Origin: SZUA-217 sp034658975
GTDB taxonomy: Bacteria > Actinomycetota > Acidimicrobiia > Spongiisociales > ZC4RG35
Length of the DNA stretch: 8,159 bases
Reading direction: 5' to 3'
NCBI GenBank assembly: GCA_034658975.1
Contig: JAYEGJ010000105.1
Span: 1-8,159 of the forward strand
The notes under the pieces are model-generated. The model was not told where the DNA came from. It did no database searches and saw nothing but the letters and a program-made list of their open reading frames with translations. The number at the start of each line of letters is the position of its first letter. Position 1 is the first letter of the stretch. Below, piece after piece: positions 6,037-8,159 of this stretch. The position numbers and the translations under genes are program-made.

Positions 6037-6053
6037 GGTCCACCACATGGACC
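6037..6053. repeat. Inverted repeat upstream of the NmrA-like gene
   Basis: GGTCCA (6037-6042) and TGGACC (6048-6053) form a perfect 6-bp inverted repeat around a 5-nt centre. It lies in the expected 5' leader, 7 nt before the GGAAGG ribosome site. It could be an RNA hairpin modulating translation or a binding site for a dimeric protein. Confidence 0.4.
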
Positions 6054-6073
6054 CCCTACGGAAGGCACAGACA

Positions 6074-6910
6074 ATGACCATCACGCAACGCAAACCGATC
6101 CTGGTGCTGGGAGCCACAGGCAAGACCGGTCGACGCATCGTCGAGCGGTTGACTGCCGACGGGGTGCCCGTCCGCTCCGGGTCCCGCACTGCAAACCCGC
6201 CGTTCGACTGGAATGACAAGACGACGTGGGCACCGGCACTTGACGGTGTCGGATCGGCGTACATCTCGTACTACCCGGATCTTGCAGCACCGGGAGCTGT
6301 CGAGGCTGCGGGTTCGTTCGCCGAGCTAGCCGTCGAGATGGGAATCCGACGTCTCGTGCTCCTGGCTGGGCGAGGCGAGGACGAGGCAGAGCGCGCCGAG
6401 GAAGCGGTTCGTCTCTCCGGCGCAGATCTGACAATCATCCGTGCGACCTGGTTCATGCAGAACTTCAGCGAGGGCGACTTCGTCGGTCAGGTACTCAGCG
6501 GTGAGGTCACCCTGCCTGCGGGCGAAATGGTCGAACCGTTTGTCGACGCCGACGACATCGCCGATGTGGCAGTCGCCGCCCTGACAGATGATCGCCACAT
6601 CGGCGAGCTCTACGAATTGACCGGACCCGAGCTTCTGACGTTCGCCGATACGACTGCGCAGATTGCCACGGCGACAGGCAGGGAGATCCGGTATGCACCT
6701 GTGTCGGTTGATGAATTTGCCGAGGCCATGACCGCACAGAACGTGCCGCGCGAAGCTGTCGAGATCTTCAGCTTCCTCTTCACTGAGGTCCTCGACGGGC
6801 GGAATGCACATCTGACCAATGGCGTACAGCGTGCTCTGGGCCGCGAGCCCGGCACCTTCAAGGACTTCGCCCACAACGCAGCGTCGGCCGGCGCCTGGGC
6901 CACCAGCTAG
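6074..6910 (+). CDS. NAD(P)H-binding NmrA/atypical-SDR oxidoreductase
   Basis: This 278-residue protein has a Rossmann fold at its N-terminus: strand PILVLG followed by GATGKTG (residues 13-19), the GxxGxxG dinucleotide motif. GSR after the second strand (residues 36-38) suits an NADP phosphate contact. The strand RRLVLLAGRG (92-101) and TIIRATWFMQNF (120-131) match NmrA-like and quinone-oxidoreductase-2-like atypical SDR proteins, which lack the YxxxK catalytic pair and act as redox sensors or reductases of small electrophiles. Substrate is unknown. ATG 6074 is chosen because GGAAGG (6060-6065) lies 8 nt upstream and the Rossmann strand follows at once; the in-frame extension to 5975 runs through the promoter region. 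It is the first gene of the operon divergent from araC. Confidence 0.92.
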   Translation: MTITQRKPILVLGATGKTGRRIVERLTADGVPVRSGSRTANPPFDWNDKTTWAPALDGVGSAYISYYPDLAAPGAVEAAGSFAELAVEMGIRRLVLLAGRGEDEAERAEEAVRLSGADLTIIRATWFMQNFSEGDFVGQVLSGEVTLPAGEMVEPFVDADDIADVAVAALTDDRHIGELYELTGPELLTFADTTAQIATATGREIRYAPVSVDEFAEAMTAQNVPREAVEIFSFLFTEVLDGRNAHLTNGVQRALGREPGTFKDFAHNAASAGAWATS

Positions 6911-6922
6911 GAGGACACAATC

Positions 6923-7426
6923 ATGGACCTACTACAGAAAGTCACCCTCATGGGTGCAACCATCACCATGGGAATCGCGGCCGGGGTATACCTGCTCTAT
7001 GCGTTCGTCATCATGCCGGGCCTCGCCAAGACCGACGACAGAACATTCGTCGGCGCGTTCCAGCAAATCGACAAAGCAATCGTCGGGCCATTCCTGCTCG
7101 TCTTCTTTGTCGGGCCGCTGGCCTTGTCAACTCTCGCCGCAGCGACCCATCTCGGCAACGGCAACCGCACCACGCCAGTGTTGATCGTTGGCGCAGTAGT
7201 ACTGCAGCTCGTAATGGCCGGCATAACCCTGAGCGTCAACGTGCCCCTCAACAACGACATCAAGGCGGCCGGGAACGTCAACGAGATCGACGATGTCGCC
7301 GCGGTCCGTACACAGTTCAACGAACCGCGATGGGTCCGTTGGAATTCCGTGCGAACAATGATCGCGATCATTGCGTTCGGATTGCTGTCCTGGGCATTAG
7401 TTCTCGCAGGGGGAACATGGCTATGA
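6923..7426 (+). CDS. DUF1772 (anthrone oxygenase-like) membrane protein
   Basis: This 167-residue protein has four predicted membrane helices at about residues 7-31, 54-74, 84-107 and 145-163. The motifs NVPLNNDI (106-113) and FNEPRWVRWNSVR (132-144) are characteristic of DUF1772, which includes anthrone oxygenase-like proteins. Its reaction here is unknown, and an oxygenase or membrane redox role with the preceding NAD(P)H-binding protein is inference. AGGAGG (6909-6914) lies 8 nt before ATG and overlaps the TAG of the upstream gene, a perfect ribosome site indicating tight translational coupling. It is likely controlled by the divergent AraC regulator. Confidence 0.92.
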   Translation: MDLLQKVTLMGATITMGIAAGVYLLYAFVIMPGLAKTDDRTFVGAFQQIDKAIVGPFLLVFFVGPLALSTLAAATHLGNGNRTTPVLIVGAVVLQLVMAGITLSVNVPLNNDIKAAGNVNEIDDVAAVRTQFNEPRWVRWNSVRTMIAIIAFGLLSWALVLAGGTWL

Positions 7427-7445
7427 CACCGAAGAATGGGGCGTC

Positions 7446-7764
7446 ATGAGTCTGTTACTCGCTGTGGCGTTGATCGCCGGGTCTGCAGCGATCAACGCAG
7501 CCAACGAGGAGTTCCAGACACAGAACGCGATCCCTCGCACGATTGGGCTCCTCGCTGGCGGGGCGACAACAGGACTGATCTCGGCGTTCATCTTCGGAAG
7601 CTGGCACTTCGCCGGTACGCCAGGGGGAACTCGTCGGCGCCGGTATGGCGGGCCTCGCTGGATGGCTAAGGGCACGGTCGCTGGTCGAAACCCGCGGCAT
7701 ACTCACCGCTTGGATCCTGCACCTCCTGCAGAATCTGATCATCTTCGCCGCATTACTCTCGTGA
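7446..7764 (+). pseudogene. CPBP-type intramembrane protease core, truncated and frameshifted
   Basis: From ATG 7446 the frame reads a hydrophobic helix, then NEEFQTQ (E21, E22) and FGSWH (F50, H54), resembling CPBP/CAAX-protease motifs EExxxR and FxxxH. At a run of five G (7623-7627) the frame is lost. Removing one G continues as GELVGAGMAGLAGWLRARSL and then ILHLLQNLII (H92, N96), the third HxxxN motif, to TGA at 7762-7764. The joined product is about 105 residues, roughly half the usual 200 or more; the first helices are missing because the DUF1772 gene ends 19 nt upstream. The Arg of EExxxR is Gln26. No good ribosome site precedes the ATG. In-frame reading beyond the G run to 7916 gives charged, motif-free sequence. 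It may be a decaying gene, a sequencing error or a frameshift switch. Confidence 0.65.
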
Positions 7765-7801
7765 AACGGTGCGGTCCCGATCTTGTGCCCGACGCAGGCA
7801 A

Positions 7802-7827
7802 CTCACCAACCGGTGAGGGCGCCTCAC
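7802..7827 (+). terminator. Overlapping alternative hairpins between the broken protease and the last gene
   Basis: CTCACC (7802-7807) pairs with GGTGAG (7812-7817) around a 4-nt loop. The overlapping GTGAGG (7813-7818) pairs with CCTCAC (7822-7827) around a 3-nt loop, so the two hairpins exclude each other. They lie in the 148-nt spacer before the last gene. A terminator for the upstream operon or a leader switch is possible; no T-tract follows. Confidence 0.35.
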
Positions 7828-7912
7828 ACTCCAACGCACAACTCGGAAACCCGTACACGCCACGTGCCGTGACCGCATCCCCGTTGGGGCACCAAGCCAG
7901 AAAGGGACATGA

Positions 7913-8159
7913 ATGACCACTACGGCAGCCACAATCGCCGCCAGCCTCCTAGCCGCCATGGCAGTGCTCCAGGCCGCGCTCGCGCTCGGCGCCCCAATCG
8001 GCGGAATCGTGTGGGGCGGACGTCACGAAGGTCAGCTTCCGACGTCTCTGCGCTTCGGAAGTGCCGCAGCGGTCCTGATCCTGATCCTGGCTGCCCTCGT
8101 GATCCTCGCGCAAGCCAGCATTCTGAGCTGGAGCCCACTGCCGACCCGCGCTCTCACCG
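7913..8159 (+). CDS. Small integral membrane protein, partial (3' end outside window)
   Basis: The frame starts at ATG 7913 and is still open at the right edge after 82 codons. AAAGGG (7901-7906) lies 6 nt upstream, which supports this start over the overlapping ATG 7909, whose frame gives basic, non-hydrophobic sequence. Two hydrophobic segments are visible: residues 5-33 (ATIAASLLAAMAVLQAALAL and onward, with GAPIGGIVWGG after it) and 49-70 (GSAAAVLILILAALVILAQA). A GRHEGQLP loop lies between them. The pattern resembles small actinobacterial membrane proteins of unknown function. I cannot name it. Whether it belongs to the upstream operon is unclear, because a 148-nt spacer with hairpins separates them. 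Confidence 0.75.
   Translation, partial: MTTTAATIAASLLAAMAVLQAALALGAPIGGIVWGGRHEGQLPTSLRFGSAAAVLILILAALVILAQASILSWSPLPTRALT

Noticed and set aside
5975..6073. N-terminal extension of the NmrA-like protein
   Set aside because: It runs through the candidate promoter and leader, and the GGAAGG ribosome site points to ATG 6074.
6326..6874. Minus-strand open frame of 182 codons
   Set aside because: It is antisense inside the NmrA-like gene, with no motif and no ribosome site.
7628..7916. Coding continuation of the 7446 frame beyond the G run
   Set aside because: The translation turns charged and low-complexity, while the shifted frame restores hydrophobic CPBP sequence with HxxxN, so the tail is out of frame.

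Overview
The window is GC-rich, with C/G-heavy third codon positions. It carries the protein families typical of a high-GC Gram-positive genome: a TPR-tailed regulator, VOC, TetR, Cupin_6-type AraC, NmrA-like oxidoreductase, DUF1772 and DUF4386. An actinobacterium (Actinomycetota) is the most likely source. Nothing here fixes the genus. I see no rRNA, tRNA, CRISPR, phage or insertion sequence.

Left edge (1-1625). The 3' end of a TPR-repeat protein, probably the tail of a large regulator or ATPase, converges with a small VOC-fold gene on the minus strand; their stop codons are 6 bp apart. A 423-bp stretch without a convincing gene follows. It holds two abutting 13-bp palindromes.

Centre (1626-4675). 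A tetR gene (minus strand) diverges from a three-gene plus-strand cluster: a DUF4386 membrane protein, a small SRPBCC-fold protein and a cation diffusion facilitator (CDF) transporter. The 94-bp divergent region holds a perfect 7-1-7 palindrome beside promoter-like hexamers, so the TetR protein probably represses itself and the cluster. The CDF keeps both His residues of its intramembrane metal-site motifs but has lost both Asp residues. Two back-to-back hairpins close the cluster.

Right half (4676-8159). A 3' scrap of a second, frameshifted tetR-like gene abuts the end of an intact AraC/Cupin_6 regulator on the minus strand. Divergent from araC is an operon of an NAD(P)H-binding (NmrA/SDR-like) oxidoreductase and a DUF1772 membrane protein, linked by a perfect Shine-Dalgarno overlapping the first stop codon. 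An 11-bp direct repeat (one mismatch, 41-bp offset) brackets the candidate promoter and may be the AraC site. Next comes a short CPBP-type intramembrane protease core that is broken at a run of five G and lacks its N-terminal part. The window ends inside a small membrane protein of unknown function.

The window reads as two small regulator-plus-membrane/redox modules, each with its own divergent local regulator, separated by gene debris. No established defence or mobile system is visible. The items most worth a second look are the atypical CDF, the two candidate operators and the two broken genes.
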